A stretch of 64,000 nucleotides of DNA from Candidatus Poribacteria bacterium (GCA_022822005.1 JAJECO010000046.1:1-64000), one strand, 5' to 3'. Shown: positions 9,084 through 17,889, numbered from the stretch's first letter. Translations and numbers: made by a program. Notes: generated by a model from the letters alone, not told the origin.

Positions 9084-9974
9084 ATGTCAATCCGCTTAAC
9101 CCTTCTCGGAACCGGTACACCAACACCACTCCTCCATCGTGCGGGTTCCAGTTATTTGGTATCATTAGATAAAGAGATGTTGCTCTTTGATTGTGGTCCC
9201 GGTTGCGTTCGACGACTACTGGAAAAAGGTGTCTTGCCAACCCATATCACACACCTATTTTTAACCCACCTACATTACGACCACTGTGTCGATTACGGCT
9301 ATCTGGTGTTGTCGCGCTGGGACCAAGGTGTCGGCAAGATTCCAGAACTAAGCGTGTACGGTCCCCCAAACACGGAATGGATGACCCAACTGCTCTTCGG
9401 TGAAACCGGTGTATTCGGACCGGATCTGGCAGGGAGAACCGAGCATCCCGGCAGCCATTTCATCTATGAAAAACGGGGTGGTGTATTGCCACGCGAGCGG
9501 CCAAACCCGACTGCGACCGAGGTCGCTGACGGGATGGTGGTGGAATCTGCGAATTGGCGCATAAAAGTTGCAGAAGTCGTCCACTGCCAACCCCAGCTTA
9601 CCTGTCTCGCCTACCGCTTGGAGGCACATGAATGTTCCATTGTCTTTGGCGGAGATACGGGGCCAACAGAAAAACTCACCGAACTCGCAGCGGGTGCGGA
9701 TGTGCTGGTGCACATGTGTCACTTCATCAATGGGGTTGTTACAGATCCCAGATTGACAAGCTGTTGTTCAGGGCATCTGGACGCAGCACGCACAGCGCGT
9801 GATGCCCAAGTTAGCACACTGGTTCTGGTCCACCTAACGGAACAGGTTGCACGCCCGGGGACGCGTGAACGTTTGTTGTATGAGGCAGGGCAAATTTTTG
9901 ATGGGCATATTATCTTTGGTGAGGATTTGCTTGACGTACCGATCGACGGGATAGAGCCAGAATTGATTCAATAG
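9084..9974 (+). CDS. Metallo-beta-lactamase-fold hydrolase, RNase Z-like
   Basis: 296 residues. The N-terminal strand LTLLGTGTPTP and the motif HLHYDH (H62, H64, D66, H67) are those of the RNase Z/ElaC group of the metallo-beta-lactamase fold. A later FGGDTGPTE segment supplies a bridging Asp, and a distal HLTEQ supplies the late His. It lacks the tRNA-binding exosite expected of a true RNase Z, so a small-molecule hydrolase is as likely. AAAGGAG lies just upstream of ATG 9084. Confidence 0.8.
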   Translation: MSIRLTLLGTGTPTPLLHRAGSSYLVSLDKEMLLFDCGPGCVRRLLEKGVLPTHITHLFLTHLHYDHCVDYGYLVLSRWDQGVGKIPELSVYGPPNTEWMTQLLFGETGVFGPDLAGRTEHPGSHFIYEKRGGVLPRERPNPTATEVADGMVVESANWRIKVAEVVHCQPQLTCLAYRLEAHECSIVFGGDTGPTEKLTELAAGADVLVHMCHFINGVVTDPRLTSCCSGHLDAARTARDAQVSTLVLVHLTEQVARPGTRERLLYEAGQIFDGHIIFGEDLLDVPIDGIEPELIQ

Positions 9975-10065
9975 GTGCTGGTATAGTTCTATAGCAAGAG
10001 GAAAAAGAGAGCGCGTTGGAGTCCGAGCCTCGATAAATCGGGATTTCGCTACGCTCAACCTGTAG

Positions 10066-10085
10066 GTCGAGATTCACATCTCGAC
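10066..10085. terminator. Hairpin between convergent genes
   Basis: Arms GTCGAGA (10066-10072) and TCTCGAC (10079-10085) form a small stem between the convergent RNase Z-like and PhyH genes. A CGATAAATCGGGAT repeat fragment precedes it. There is no T run, so it may be a repeat rather than a terminator. Confidence 0.3.
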
Positions 10086-10160
10086 ACCTGCTTATAGATT
10101 GAGCCCCTACGACACATAAATGTCAACGGGACCTAGTTAATCGGCACGGTTCGGAGGGGG

Positions 10161-10997
10161 TCAGATTCTGGGGAAGAAGGGATCTGTGCATGGATCCCCG
10201 TGCTTCACATAGGGTCCAAGTTGGGCACCGATCAGGTTATTCCTACCATGCCTGTTATAGGTCGTTCCGCCGGGCATCATGTTAAGTGCGATAGAGAGAC
10301 GCGGTGCAGCCGTCCGATTGGGACCCGAACCGTGAAAGGTCAGTCCCGTGTGAAAACTAACCTGACCCGCTTTGAGCACACAAGGCATCTCTACCCACCG
10401 ACGGTCACCTTGGGAAAATCTTTTTGCTGCAGCGTGTAGGTCCTTATTCGCGAAACCGGCGGCCTCTTTGATTAGTCCCCATTTATGCGATCCCTGAACA
10501 AAACACATACCCCCATTGGAGAGGTCGGTGTCCTGCAGCGCAATCCAAGCCGTGCAGAAGGTGGTAGTGTTGAACATGGTCCAGTGGGCGGCATCCTGAT
10601 GCCAACCAACATTACCGTCCGGAACTTCGTTCGTATCGGAACTAATCCCCGGTTTGTAGAGGATTTGGTCGTGAACCAGACGCACCTCTGCCGTCTCCAT
10701 TAATTGGGAGGCAAGGTAACCAATCTCGTTGGAACGAATCAATTCACGGATTCTGGCGTTTACCCACCAGCCGTTGACCACATGTGCCAATTTTGAACTC
10801 TGCGGATCAAACTTGGGGGGCTGTCCCCAGTGCATCGAATCGAAATCTCGCTCGCCACGGATGGTGCGGCAGACCGCATCACGCAGCTCCCCCACCGCTT
10901 TGTCGTCGAATAACTGAGGACCAATCCAAAATCCCTGATCGCGATATGCCCGTCGATCTCCTGCCCGTAGTTCAACTCCTACCGTCCGAGTTTTCAT
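10161..10997 (-). CDS. Phytanoyl-CoA dioxygenase (PhyH) family protein
   Basis: 278 residues with the complete Fe(II)/2-oxoglutarate site: H133 and D135 in WHQD, H222 in LTFHGSGPNRT and R233. A tryptophan-rich stretch (VNGWWVN, about 74-80) and the NGGMCFVQGSHKWG turn are typical of small-molecule PhyH enzymes. It is the second gene of a probable two-gene unit behind the cyclase, 37 bases downstream, which suggests the two act on related substrates. It is only distantly similar to the PhyH protein at 1871 and to the HEAT-fused pair downstream. Confidence 0.88.
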   Translation of the reverse strand: MKTRTVGVELRAGDRRAYRDQGFWIGPQLFDDKAVGELRDAVCRTIRGERDFDSMHWGQPPKFDPQSSKLAHVVNGWWVNARIRELIRSNEIGYLASQLMETAEVRLVHDQILYKPGISSDTNEVPDGNVGWHQDAAHWTMFNTTTFCTAWIALQDTDLSNGGMCFVQGSHKWGLIKEAAGFANKDLHAAAKRFSQGDRRWVEMPCVLKAGQVSFHTGLTFHGSGPNRTAAPRLSIALNMMPGGTTYNRHGRNNLIGAQLGPYVKHGDPCTDPFFPRI

Positions 10998-11034
10998 GTA
11001 TCTGCTTTAGCCGTTTTTGGGTGAGCGGTTACAC

Positions 11035-11715
11035 TTACACAAACGCGAAGACGCGCGTCGGAGCACCGGAACTTCGCGCTAACTTGAGCGGTGCAATCGC
11101 TACGTGAAAGTTTGTCGGCAGCTGGCTCAGATTACAGAGATCTTCGACCTGCGGAATACCAGCACCCAGAAAAACGAGATGGGCGGGCGGCAAACCGTCA
11201 TGCTGCGGCGGGTGTCCCGCCATCGAGTCGATGCTGCAGGCATCCGTTCCAATCGTTTTGATCTCTTTCTGAACAAGCAGCCTCGCCGCATCTTCGCTGA
11301 AACCGATCCATTTGCGGTTGAAACTATCCTGGTACGCATACCGATCCATGCCGGTCCGTATAAAAACGATGCTGTCCGGGGGAATATCGCCGTTCTCGGC
11401 AATCCACTTTTCGATGTCTTCCGCAGTTACGGCATCACCCGGCTGCTTCAACTCCGAGAGATCTATTAACACCGCAGCTCCGGTTAATTTTTCCTGCGGG
11501 ATTTCAGCAACTGTGAATCCTTCGGCATACATCAGGCAGGGCACGTCGATATGTGTCGCGCAATGCCCGGATAAATCTACCCGGCTCTCAAAGTAGCCAT
11601 CATTTTCGATTGTTGCTGTATCGTAGATATTGACCGGATCGATAGGAAGTTCACGCGGACTGTTCTCATCAACCGTGTAAGAGAGATCTATTACCTTTTG
11701 GACATTGATTTGCAT
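11035..11715 (-). CDS. Putative cyclase, kynurenine-formamidase-like (PF04199)
   Basis: 226 residues. ATG 11715 is preferred over ATG 11721 because AAAGGA abuts the upstream ATG directly and is six bases from the downstream one. The fold signature of the cyclase/KynB family (HxGTHxDxPxH) is present in altered form as H51-CAT-H55-I-D57-V-P-C-L61. The last metal-binding His is replaced by Leu and the Gly by Ala. Later conserved pieces (GTDACSID, LPPAHLVFLGAGI) are intact. Family members hydrolyse amides or lactones with one or two divalent metals. The PhyH gene follows on the same strand. Confidence 0.8.
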   Translation of the reverse strand: MQINVQKVIDLSYTVDENSPRELPIDPVNIYDTATIENDGYFESRVDLSGHCATHIDVPCLMYAEGFTVAEIPQEKLTGAAVLIDLSELKQPGDAVTAEDIEKWIAENGDIPPDSIVFIRTGMDRYAYQDSFNRKWIGFSEDAARLLVQKEIKTIGTDACSIDSMAGHPPQHDGLPPAHLVFLGAGIPQVEDLCNLSQLPTNFHVAIAPLKLARSSGAPTRVFAFV

Positions 11716-11866
11716 TGTCATTCCTTTGTTTATATGTTAGCCGTTCGGCAAAGTAGAAAATTGAGTGTCGTCAACTTTTCTTTCACTTTATTCCAAGAAA
11801 CTTGACGATTTTGGTTTTGTGACGTTACAAAATAAGTTCAGGTTTATTTCTTAGAACAACCGTCGC

Positions 11867-13249
11867 TTAAGATCTACTCGCTCGGTCAGTCACGGAGCAC
11901 CACCGAGTCCGCATCAGAAAATGAAGCAAAGTCTCCTTTGCTTCTGGCGTACCGATGCGATACAAGGCATGGACTGCATCGCCGCGTACATACATGTTTC
12001 CATCAGAAAACACCGCTTCCAACGCACTAACGGCATCCGCTGCGTGGGGACCAATCCGCGCCAATGCAAGGGCTGCATCCTGCCGAACCCGTTCATTCTC
12101 ATCTCGCAGCGCTGCGCTTAATGCAGGGATGGCTGCTGACTCCCCCTGACTGACTGTCCCTAACGCTTCCGCTGCATGGTAACGAACCGTCTCCGATTCA
12201 TCTTTTAACGCCGCCACCAATGCGGGGACAGCGGCTTGTGCGGGAGAACCAATATCCCCTAACGTCTCCGCTGCGGTCTCACGAACCTGCGAATTTGGAT
12301 GTCCCAAACTGCCGATGAGCGGGTCAACCGCAGGGGCACCTATCGCACTTAACGCATAATACGCATTTCGGCGTATCGCCTCCGATTCGTCCTCGAACGC
12401 TTCCATCAACGCAGGTATTACCGACGCTCCAAATTCGCTTAGCGCATAAGCGGCGGTGAGACCTATTGACTCAGAATCATTTCCCAGCCCTTCGATAAGT
12501 TCCGGTACAGATTCGATCAATTGACCGTTACTTGGTGTATTCCCGTTCGCCTTCCCACAGTGCCAATCCCAAACGTGCTCAAACATCTTTTGATGCTCAC
12601 CGTTACCAATCGGCTTACTTTGCTCCCAATCGGTGGTTTCGCTGTTCCATGAAGGGGATTGCGGCTCTGACATGCGGGCAAACAGGAACTTCATCATATA
12701 ACGATTCTTGTCGGTACGATTTGGCATGGCACGATGCCAAAGATCATAATTCGCAATCGCCACCGTGCCGGCTTTGCCACAGATCGGGAATTCATCACTG
12801 ACCATTGCACCGTCAGGGGTATTATAGTAGTGGCTCCCCGGAGTGATTGCAGTGGGACCTAGCATCACAGGCGTATCCTGTGGATAGTAGAAGACCAGCA
12901 GTCTGCGCGTGTGATGCGACCATTCTTTGCCGCTATCTTGGTGCATCCGCTGTCCATCACTCTTTGGTTGATTGAAATGGGCATGGCGGTGGGGCTGCAT
13001 ATAGTAATCCTCGCCCAAAACGCTGATCAACCCACCGGCAACTTGCTTATCATCAAAGACTGCTTGAATCTCAGGGATTCTGGGTAATAAATTATTACCC
13101 GGATTGCCCTCATCCTCAAATATTATTTCGGTCTGATTGTAAATGAAATCGTGAAAACTTGCCGGAAGATCTGTGTTGACGATCACATAACCGTTAACAA
13201 TGAAGCGACGCATCTGGTCGTCAGTGAGCAGGTATGTTTTATCTACCAC
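11867..13249 (-). CDS. PhyH-type dioxygenase fused to C-terminal HEAT repeats (copy 1)
   Basis: 460 residues. Residues 1 to about 240 are a PhyH-like domain with H103 and D105 in MHQD, H172 in DLWHRAMPNR and an arginine at 178 or 183. Residues about 248-455 are five or six HEAT-like repeats of roughly 30 residues (units such as VPALVAALKDESETVRYHAAEALG). GTG 13249 is chosen: AAAGGAG precedes it, and it aligns with the ATG of the paralogue at 15887 (MVDxxYLLTDxQMRxF). The HEAT part probably mediates protein binding. No signal peptide is seen. Confidence 0.85.
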   Translation of the reverse strand: MVDKTYLLTDDQMRRFIVNGYVIVNTDLPASFHDFIYNQTEIIFEDEGNPGNNLLPRIPEIQAVFDDKQVAGGLISVLGEDYYMQPHRHAHFNQPKSDGQRMHQDSGKEWSHHTRRLLVFYYPQDTPVMLGPTAITPGSHYYNTPDGAMVSDEFPICGKAGTVAIANYDLWHRAMPNRTDKNRYMMKFLFARMSEPQSPSWNSETTDWEQSKPIGNGEHQKMFEHVWDWHCGKANGNTPSNGQLIESVPELIEGLGNDSESIGLTAAYALSEFGASVIPALMEAFEDESEAIRRNAYYALSAIGAPAVDPLIGSLGHPNSQVRETAAETLGDIGSPAQAAVPALVAALKDESETVRYHAAEALGTVSQGESAAIPALSAALRDENERVRQDAALALARIGPHAADAVSALEAVFSDGNMYVRGDAVHALYRIGTPEAKETLLHFLMRTRWCSVTDRASRS

Positions 13250-13572
13250 TTTCTGCTTTCTCCTTTCGGAGGTGAATTTGTCCGATTTGCGATTCGATAG
13301 TAAAGGTATCAGAACTGAAGTTGTCACGTCAACTGGGAAAATGTCATTCGCTTAGTAACTGCTCAAGCTTACTTCACATACCGCTCCGCCCCGATAAAAT
13401 CGGGAGATTCAAAGTAATATGTCTACTACTACAGCATCGGTCGAGTTGAACAACACCGATAGCTTGCAACAATTCTAAAAGAATCAGAAATTTTTCCTGA
13501 ACAAAAAAGGAGGTTCAGCGTCTAACGATTCGACCGCAATTTTTTGCCTGATGCACCAGAGAGGAGAGCCAG
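13250..13572. other. Intergenic region between divergent genes
   Basis: 323 bases hold a CCCGATAAAATCGGG-type repeat fragment (about 13390-13405) and a small hairpin with arms ATCGGT (13436-13441) and ACCGAT (13455-13460). A GAGGAG ribosome site precedes ATG 13573. No gene is seen. Confidence 0.5.
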
Positions 13573-14295
13573 ATGAAACGTCAGCGCACTATTTTATTGA
13601 TGTGCTGTGCTATGAGCGTATTGTACTTCAGCTTGCAGCCCGCATACGCGCAGGTTGAAAACTCCAAGAACGGAGCTAAAAAGCGCGTGAATCGGCGGCA
13701 GCTTAAAGAACGAGACAGCGGTGCAGATTACTATCGCGTTATCATTGAAAACAACCTATTCCGTCCGTTAGGTTGGCAACGGCCAAACCGTAATCCCGAC
13801 TACGCGCTGATCGCCACATGGATCGGAACACGCGGAACCGTTGCAAAAGCCCTCGTCACGGAACGAAGATCCAACCAACTCTATTATGTCGCTAGAGGGG
13901 AAAAGGTTGGAGACGCAATTATCGAAAAAATTGAAGCGAACCAAGTCAGTCTCAAAGTTTCCGATGACATTGTAACCCTCAAAACAGAAGGAATGCAGTT
14001 CCTCAGCGGTTCAAGCCGTTCAGACGACAAACGGGGTGAAGGTGAAGAGTCCGCGGAGGGTGAAGAGCAATCCCATGATGAGCGCAGGGGTGAAAGCGCA
14101 GAACGACGCGGGGGAAACCGGGAGCGCGATGCGTTACGTGAGTGGTTGCGTACCGCTTCACCGGAGGAACGTCGTCGAAAACTCGAAGCAATCCGACGGG
14201 AGCGTGGTGGTGGCAGACGTGGTGGCGGCAGACGTGGCGGTGGCGATGATGCAAAAAAAGACGAAGAGAACTGGGACGAGATAAAAGGCAAATGA
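13573..14295 (+). CDS. Secreted protein with GspC-like core and charged RGG-rich tail
   Basis: 240 residues. Residues 1-27 are a signal peptide (hydrophobic stretch, cleavage near AYA-QV). Residues about 50-140 contain YYRVIIENNLFRPLGW and a small beta-rich segment with YYVARGEKVGDAIIEKI, resembling the periplasmic region of GspC/PilP-type secretion proteins. Residues 145-240 are low-complexity and highly charged, rich in E, R, D and G with repeated GGGRR units. It sits on the plus strand between two minus-strand PhyH-HEAT paralogues. No other secretion gene is adjacent, so function is open. Confidence 0.65.
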   Translation: MKRQRTILLMCCAMSVLYFSLQPAYAQVENSKNGAKKRVNRRQLKERDSGADYYRVIIENNLFRPLGWQRPNRNPDYALIATWIGTRGTVAKALVTERRSNQLYYVARGEKVGDAIIEKIEANQVSLKVSDDIVTLKTEGMQFLSGSSRSDDKRGEGEESAEGEEQSHDERRGESAERRGGNRERDALREWLRTASPEERRRKLEAIRRERGGGRRGGGRRGGGDDAKKDEENWDEIKGK

Positions 14296-14513
14296 TACAA
14301 GAACCGCCGTGGACAACCGTAGGAGTTATGCAGTGCAGCTTGCGAGGGCGCAGTATGAACGAAACGTGAAACGTAAAACGTGATTTATCCTACTGATGAA
14401 TCTCCCCCTTAACATCTATTCACCTACCTCTCAGCCAAGTCAATGCCTCCCATATGATAGTATCCTCTCAACCGACACAGTCAGATATTTCCCCACCAAC
14501 CAAGTAGTACTGG

Positions 14514-15887
14514 TTAATGCGTACTTTCTCGGTTCGTTATGGGGCACCACCGAGTCCGCATCAGAAAATGAAGCAAAGTCTCCTTTGCTTCCGGCGTACC
14601 GATGCGATACAAGGCATGAACCGCATCACCGCGCACATACCGGTTTTCATCAGAAAACATCCCACCCAACGCATCAACGGCATCGGTCGCGTGAGGACCA
14701 ATCCGTGCCAATGCAAATATGGCATCCCGTCGAACTCGTTCATCCTTATCCTGCAGCGCTGCGCTTAGCGCACGACCCGCTGTTGACTCCTGTTGACTGA
14801 CCGTTCCCAACGCTTCTGCTGCACGGGAACGGACTTCCTCTGACTCATCTTCCAAGGCATCCACCAATTCCGGCACGGCGGGTTGTGCGGGCTGACCAAT
14901 ATCCCCCAACGCTTCCGCTGCGGTCCCACGCACCTCTGAATTTAGATGCTTCAAACGACCGATGAGTGGATCAACCGCAGGTGGGCCTATCGCATTTAGC
15001 GCATAATACGCATATCGGCGTACCGCTTCCGATTCGTCCTCGAACGCTTCCATCAATGCAGGCACCACTGGCTCCCCAAATTCGCTTAATTCATAAGCGG
15101 CGCTGAGACCCGCCGATTCAGAATCATTTCCTATCGCTTCGATAAGTTCCGGTACGGATTCCGTAGACTGACCGTTGGTTGGGATATCCCCATTCGTCTT
15201 TCCATAGTGCCAATCCCAAACGTGCTCAAACATCTTTTGATGTGCAGCGTTACCAATCGGCTCCCAATCGGTGTTTTCACTGTTCCATGAAGGTGACTGC
15301 GGCTCTGACATGCGGGCAAAGAGGAATTTCATCATGTAACGGTTCTTATCAGTACGATTCGGCATACCACGGTGCCAAAGGTCATAGTTCACAATCGCTA
15401 CCGTGCCCGCTTTGCCGCAGACCGGAAGTTCGTCGCTGACCGTTGCACCGTCAGGGGTATTGTAGTAGTGGCTCCCCGGCACGATTCCGGTGGGACCGAG
15501 CTCTATCGGCGTATCCTGCGGATAGTAGAAAACCAACAACCTCCGAGTGTGATGCGACCATCGTCTGCCGCCATCTTGGTGCATCCGCTGTCCATCACTC
15601 TTTGGTCGATTAAAGTGGGGATGGCGGTGCGGCTGCATATAGTAATCCTCCCCCAACACACTGATCAATCCTCCGATAACCCACTTATCATCGAAAACCG
15701 CTTGAACTTCAGGGATTCGAGGCAACAGGTTATTCCCTGGATTGCCCTCCTTTTCAAACACCTCTTCCGTCCGCTCGTAAATGAAATCGTGAAAACTCCC
15801 TGAGAGATCTGTGTTGACGATTACATAGCCGTTGACAATGAAGTGCCGCATCTGCTCGTCAGTGAGCAGGTATTTCGTATCTACCAT
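14514..15887 (-). CDS. PhyH-type dioxygenase fused to C-terminal HEAT repeats (copy 2)
   Basis: 457 residues, closely related to the gene ending at 11867 along its whole length: the same MHQD site, WHRGMPNRTDKNRYMMKF segment and HEAT array (units such as VPELVDALEDESEEVRSRAAEALG). The DNA is also nearly identical in stretches, notably the last 100 bases, so this is a relatively recent duplication. ATG 15887 has AAAGGAG upstream; the frame stays open to 15914 but without a better start. Divergence is greatest in the HEAT part, for example HPNSQ versus HLNSE. Confidence 0.85.
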   Translation of the reverse strand: MVDTKYLLTDEQMRHFIVNGYVIVNTDLSGSFHDFIYERTEEVFEKEGNPGNNLLPRIPEVQAVFDDKWVIGGLISVLGEDYYMQPHRHPHFNRPKSDGQRMHQDGGRRWSHHTRRLLVFYYPQDTPIELGPTGIVPGSHYYNTPDGATVSDELPVCGKAGTVAIVNYDLWHRGMPNRTDKNRYMMKFLFARMSEPQSPSWNSENTDWEPIGNAAHQKMFEHVWDWHYGKTNGDIPTNGQSTESVPELIEAIGNDSESAGLSAAYELSEFGEPVVPALMEAFEDESEAVRRYAYYALNAIGPPAVDPLIGRLKHLNSEVRGTAAEALGDIGQPAQPAVPELVDALEDESEEVRSRAAEALGTVSQQESTAGRALSAALQDKDERVRRDAIFALARIGPHATDAVDALGGMFSDENRYVRGDAVHALYRIGTPEAKETLLHFLMRTRWCPITNRESTH

Positions 15888-15935
15888 TTTTCTGCTTCTC
15901 CTTTCGGCTGTCACTCATGTTAAGAAATCGTGCAA

Positions 15936-15969
15936 AGAAACCGAGTTTTTTCTTCAAAACTCGGTTTCT
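15936..15969. repeat. Inverted repeat GAAACCGAGTTTT / AAAACTCGGTTTC
   Basis: A perfect 13-bp inverted repeat with a short loop lies between the PhyH-HEAT copy 2 start and the HigA-like gene. A related copy lies at about 28310-28343. It could act as a bidirectional terminator for the HigA-like gene or be a dispersed repeat. Confidence 0.6.
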
Positions 15970-15970
15970 C

Positions 15971-16384
15971 TTAGTTAAACAAAAACCGCCGGAGAGACAT
16001 TGAATCTGTTGCTGAGTGCTTTGATCTGCTTAACAGTAAGGTTTTTTTGCCACTGAGGATGTCCGAAACAACTTCTTTATTACCCATTTCTGGTAGATCG
16101 CTGGGCTTTAAATTGTGCTCCTCCATCAGAAACCTCAGACAATCCACCGGATCGGCATCTGGTTCGGGGATATTTCTATCTTCGTAATCCTTGATTAAGG
16201 TGCCTACTGTATCTATCAATGACTCAATCAATGGGGCTTCATTTTCGCCCGCCTCATCTATCAATTCGTCGAGCCATCCGACAGCTTTGTTATACTGCTG
16301 TTCGGTTTCAAATGTTGACAGGACTTTTGATACGACGGGCCATACTTTAATGGTGTCGGCTAGTTCTTGATCTAAAACCTTCAT
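15971..16384 (-). pseudogene. HigA-like (COG5499) antitoxin, frameshifted in an A7 run
   Basis: 137 codons. The N-terminal helical part (YNKAVGWLDELIDEAGENE, DPVDCLRFLMEEHNLKPSDLPEMGNKEVVSDILSGKK split over about residues 35-112) matches COG5499 HTH antitoxins. After SGKK the frame changes to nonsense, TLLLSRSKHSATDS. The -1 frame continues the expected helix as NLTVKQIKALSNRF and NVSPAVFV and stops at 15975. The shift point is a run of seven T at 16042-16048 (A7 in the mRNA). Either the gene is inactivated by a one-base loss, or the A7 slips, or it is a sequencing error. No HigB toxin gene is adjacent. Confidence 0.7.
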
Positions 16385-16398
16385 GATTTATGCTTACC

Positions 16399-17241
16399 TC
16401 ACAGAGAAGCGAGTTCGACCGGTTCAACTTTTAGATCTTCGGTCAAGTAACCCGCTTTGATATCCGGCGAATGTTCAAAAATGAGTAGCCAATTTCCCGC
16501 CTGCGCCTGTTCCAATATCCGTTCCTTGTTTTTCATTGCGGTCGAAGCGTCGAGATCGAATCCCATGACATAATGTGTTTTTACGTGTGAAGGCGTCGGA
16601 ACCAAGTCCGCCAAAAAGCATGCGGTCAGTCCCCCCGACTCCACCTTAACAATCTGATGGTTTGGTGTGTGGCCCGGTGCGGGCAGTATTGTTACGCCGG
16701 GGACAACCTTTACTTCTCCAGAGATAAGCTCAATCTGGCCTCGTCTTTCAAGCGGCTCCCAAGTGTATGGGAGATAGCTGGGTTTGCTGCGGGGGTCGGG
16801 TTCCTTCGCATACGCCAACTCACCTTGATTGATGTAGTAGAGGGCGTTCGGAAATGTGGGTCTGAATTCTCCATTCTCGTCTTGAAAGCAATTCCCGCCA
16901 CCATGATCGAAATGCAGATGGGTTAAAATGACTCTGTTGATATCCGCTGCACCCACGCCTGCTGCTGCGAGGCTTTTCAACAAATCTACCCCCGACTTGT
17001 CAACACCATACAGAAAAGCGAATTTTTCATCGTAGGCGTTTCCAAGCCCGGTATCCACCAGAATATTCTCCGTGGGCGTCCGAATTAACAAACAATTTAG
17101 CCCCATCAAGATTCGGTTGCGGTCATCAGCAGGATTTGTGCGTTCCCACAGCACTTTCGGTATCGTGCCGAACATGGCACCTCCATCCAAGCGGAATGTA
17201 CCATCGCTCACCACAAAAAGTTCAAACTCACCAAATTTCAT
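16399..17241 (-). CDS. Metallo-beta-lactamase-fold hydrolase, lactonase-like
   Basis: 280 residues. HLHFDH (H108, H110, D112, H113) is followed by PGHTPNH (His at about 185) and FLADLVP, the motif order of AHL-lactonase-like and related MBL proteins. The N-terminus FELFVVSDGTFRLDGGAMFG is characteristic of this subfamily. It begins at 17241, downstream of a 750-base repeat-rich gap, and the antitoxin-like gene follows after 14 bases, so the two may be co-transcribed. The natural substrate is unknown; quorum-signal cleavage is only one possibility. Confidence 0.82.
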   Translation of the reverse strand: MKFGEFELFVVSDGTFRLDGGAMFGTIPKVLWERTNPADDRNRILMGLNCLLIRTPTENILVDTGLGNAYDEKFAFLYGVDKSGVDLLKSLAAAGVGAADINRVILTHLHFDHGGGNCFQDENGEFRPTFPNALYYINQGELAYAKEPDPRSKPSYLPYTWEPLERRGQIELISGEVKVVPGVTILPAPGHTPNHQIVKVESGGLTACFLADLVPTPSHVKTHYVMGFDLDASTAMKNKERILEQAQAGNWLLIFEHSPDIKAGYLTEDLKVEPVELASL

Positions 17242-17447
17242 CAGATAATTACCTTATAGTTGTATTATGGTAAAAATTATAATTACTGATACATTTGAAT
17301 AATAACCACTAGTGTTAGTTTGCAGCTGTTGATAACGTCAAACGTGATGCCCCGATAAATCCCCCGATAGGATCGGGGCAGGCCCGATGAATCGGGACAG
17401 GCGGGACAGGCTATGAAACATCAAAACTATTGGATCGTCGGTGCCTT

Positions 17448-17476
17448 TAGCCCCGGAGGGGCGACATGTTTATAGT
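17448..17476 (+). repeat. Hairpin-GACATGTTTATAG repeat, copy A
   Basis: A short GC stem (GCCCCGGAGGGGC) is followed directly by GACATGTTTATAG. At least five other copies lie in the window. Confidence 0.75.
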
Positions 17477-17496
17477 ATATGGATAAACAAATACCC

Positions 17497-17520
17497 CAAA
17501 GCCCCGGCGGGGCGACATGT
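17497..17520 (+). repeat. Hairpin-GACATGT repeat, copy B (tail shortened)
   Basis: The stem GCCCCGGCGGGGC is followed by GACATGT; the TTATAG tail is replaced by GCAGCC. Confidence 0.7.
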
Positions 17521-17635
17521 GCAGCCAAAGGGTAGAACCTAAGACGAATCAATGAACGCTTCAACAATGTGGGAAAGACCCTCTCACTAACTAGTACCAA
17601 AGGTTAATATGTATATTTATTTGTATTGTTCACCA

Positions 17636-17800
17636 TAAGTAGATGACACAGATTGCGCGGATTATTGTCTGAATCAGGATTTTCCCCGATAGATCGGGAC
17701 AGGCAGGATTTAAGGATTTTCAGGATAGTGTATGTCAACGGCTAGCATCAATCCTGTTAATTTATATTCAGACAGAATGTTGCAGGGATTTTGAAGGATA
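17636..17800 (+). repeat. Dispersed repeat, left copy
   Basis: It shares long near-identical stretches with about 18664-18827, including AGATGACACAGATTGC, CCCCGATAGATCGGGACAGG, CAGGATTTAAGGATTTTCAG and TTCAGACAGAATGT. The pair brackets the RipA-like gene. Confidence 0.7.
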
Positions 17801-17860
17801 GAGTATAATAATTCAAGCTGCTAGTCGTTGACAATCCATCGGTGGGTCGTTAGGGGTGTT

Positions 17861-17889
17861 TCGCTCCAGAGGAGCGAGATGTCTATAGC
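17861..17889 (+). repeat. Hairpin-ATGTTTATAG repeat, copy C (variant stem)
   Basis: The stem CGCTCCAGAGGAGCG is followed by AGATGTCTATAG. Its arms differ from copies A and B while keeping pairing, as expected if the hairpin is selected. Confidence 0.65.

Noticed and set aside
9084-9974. Genuine RNase Z (tRNA 3' processing)
   Set aside because: The metal motif fits, but no exosite arm typical of tRNA-processing enzymes is seen; only RNase Z-like is justified.
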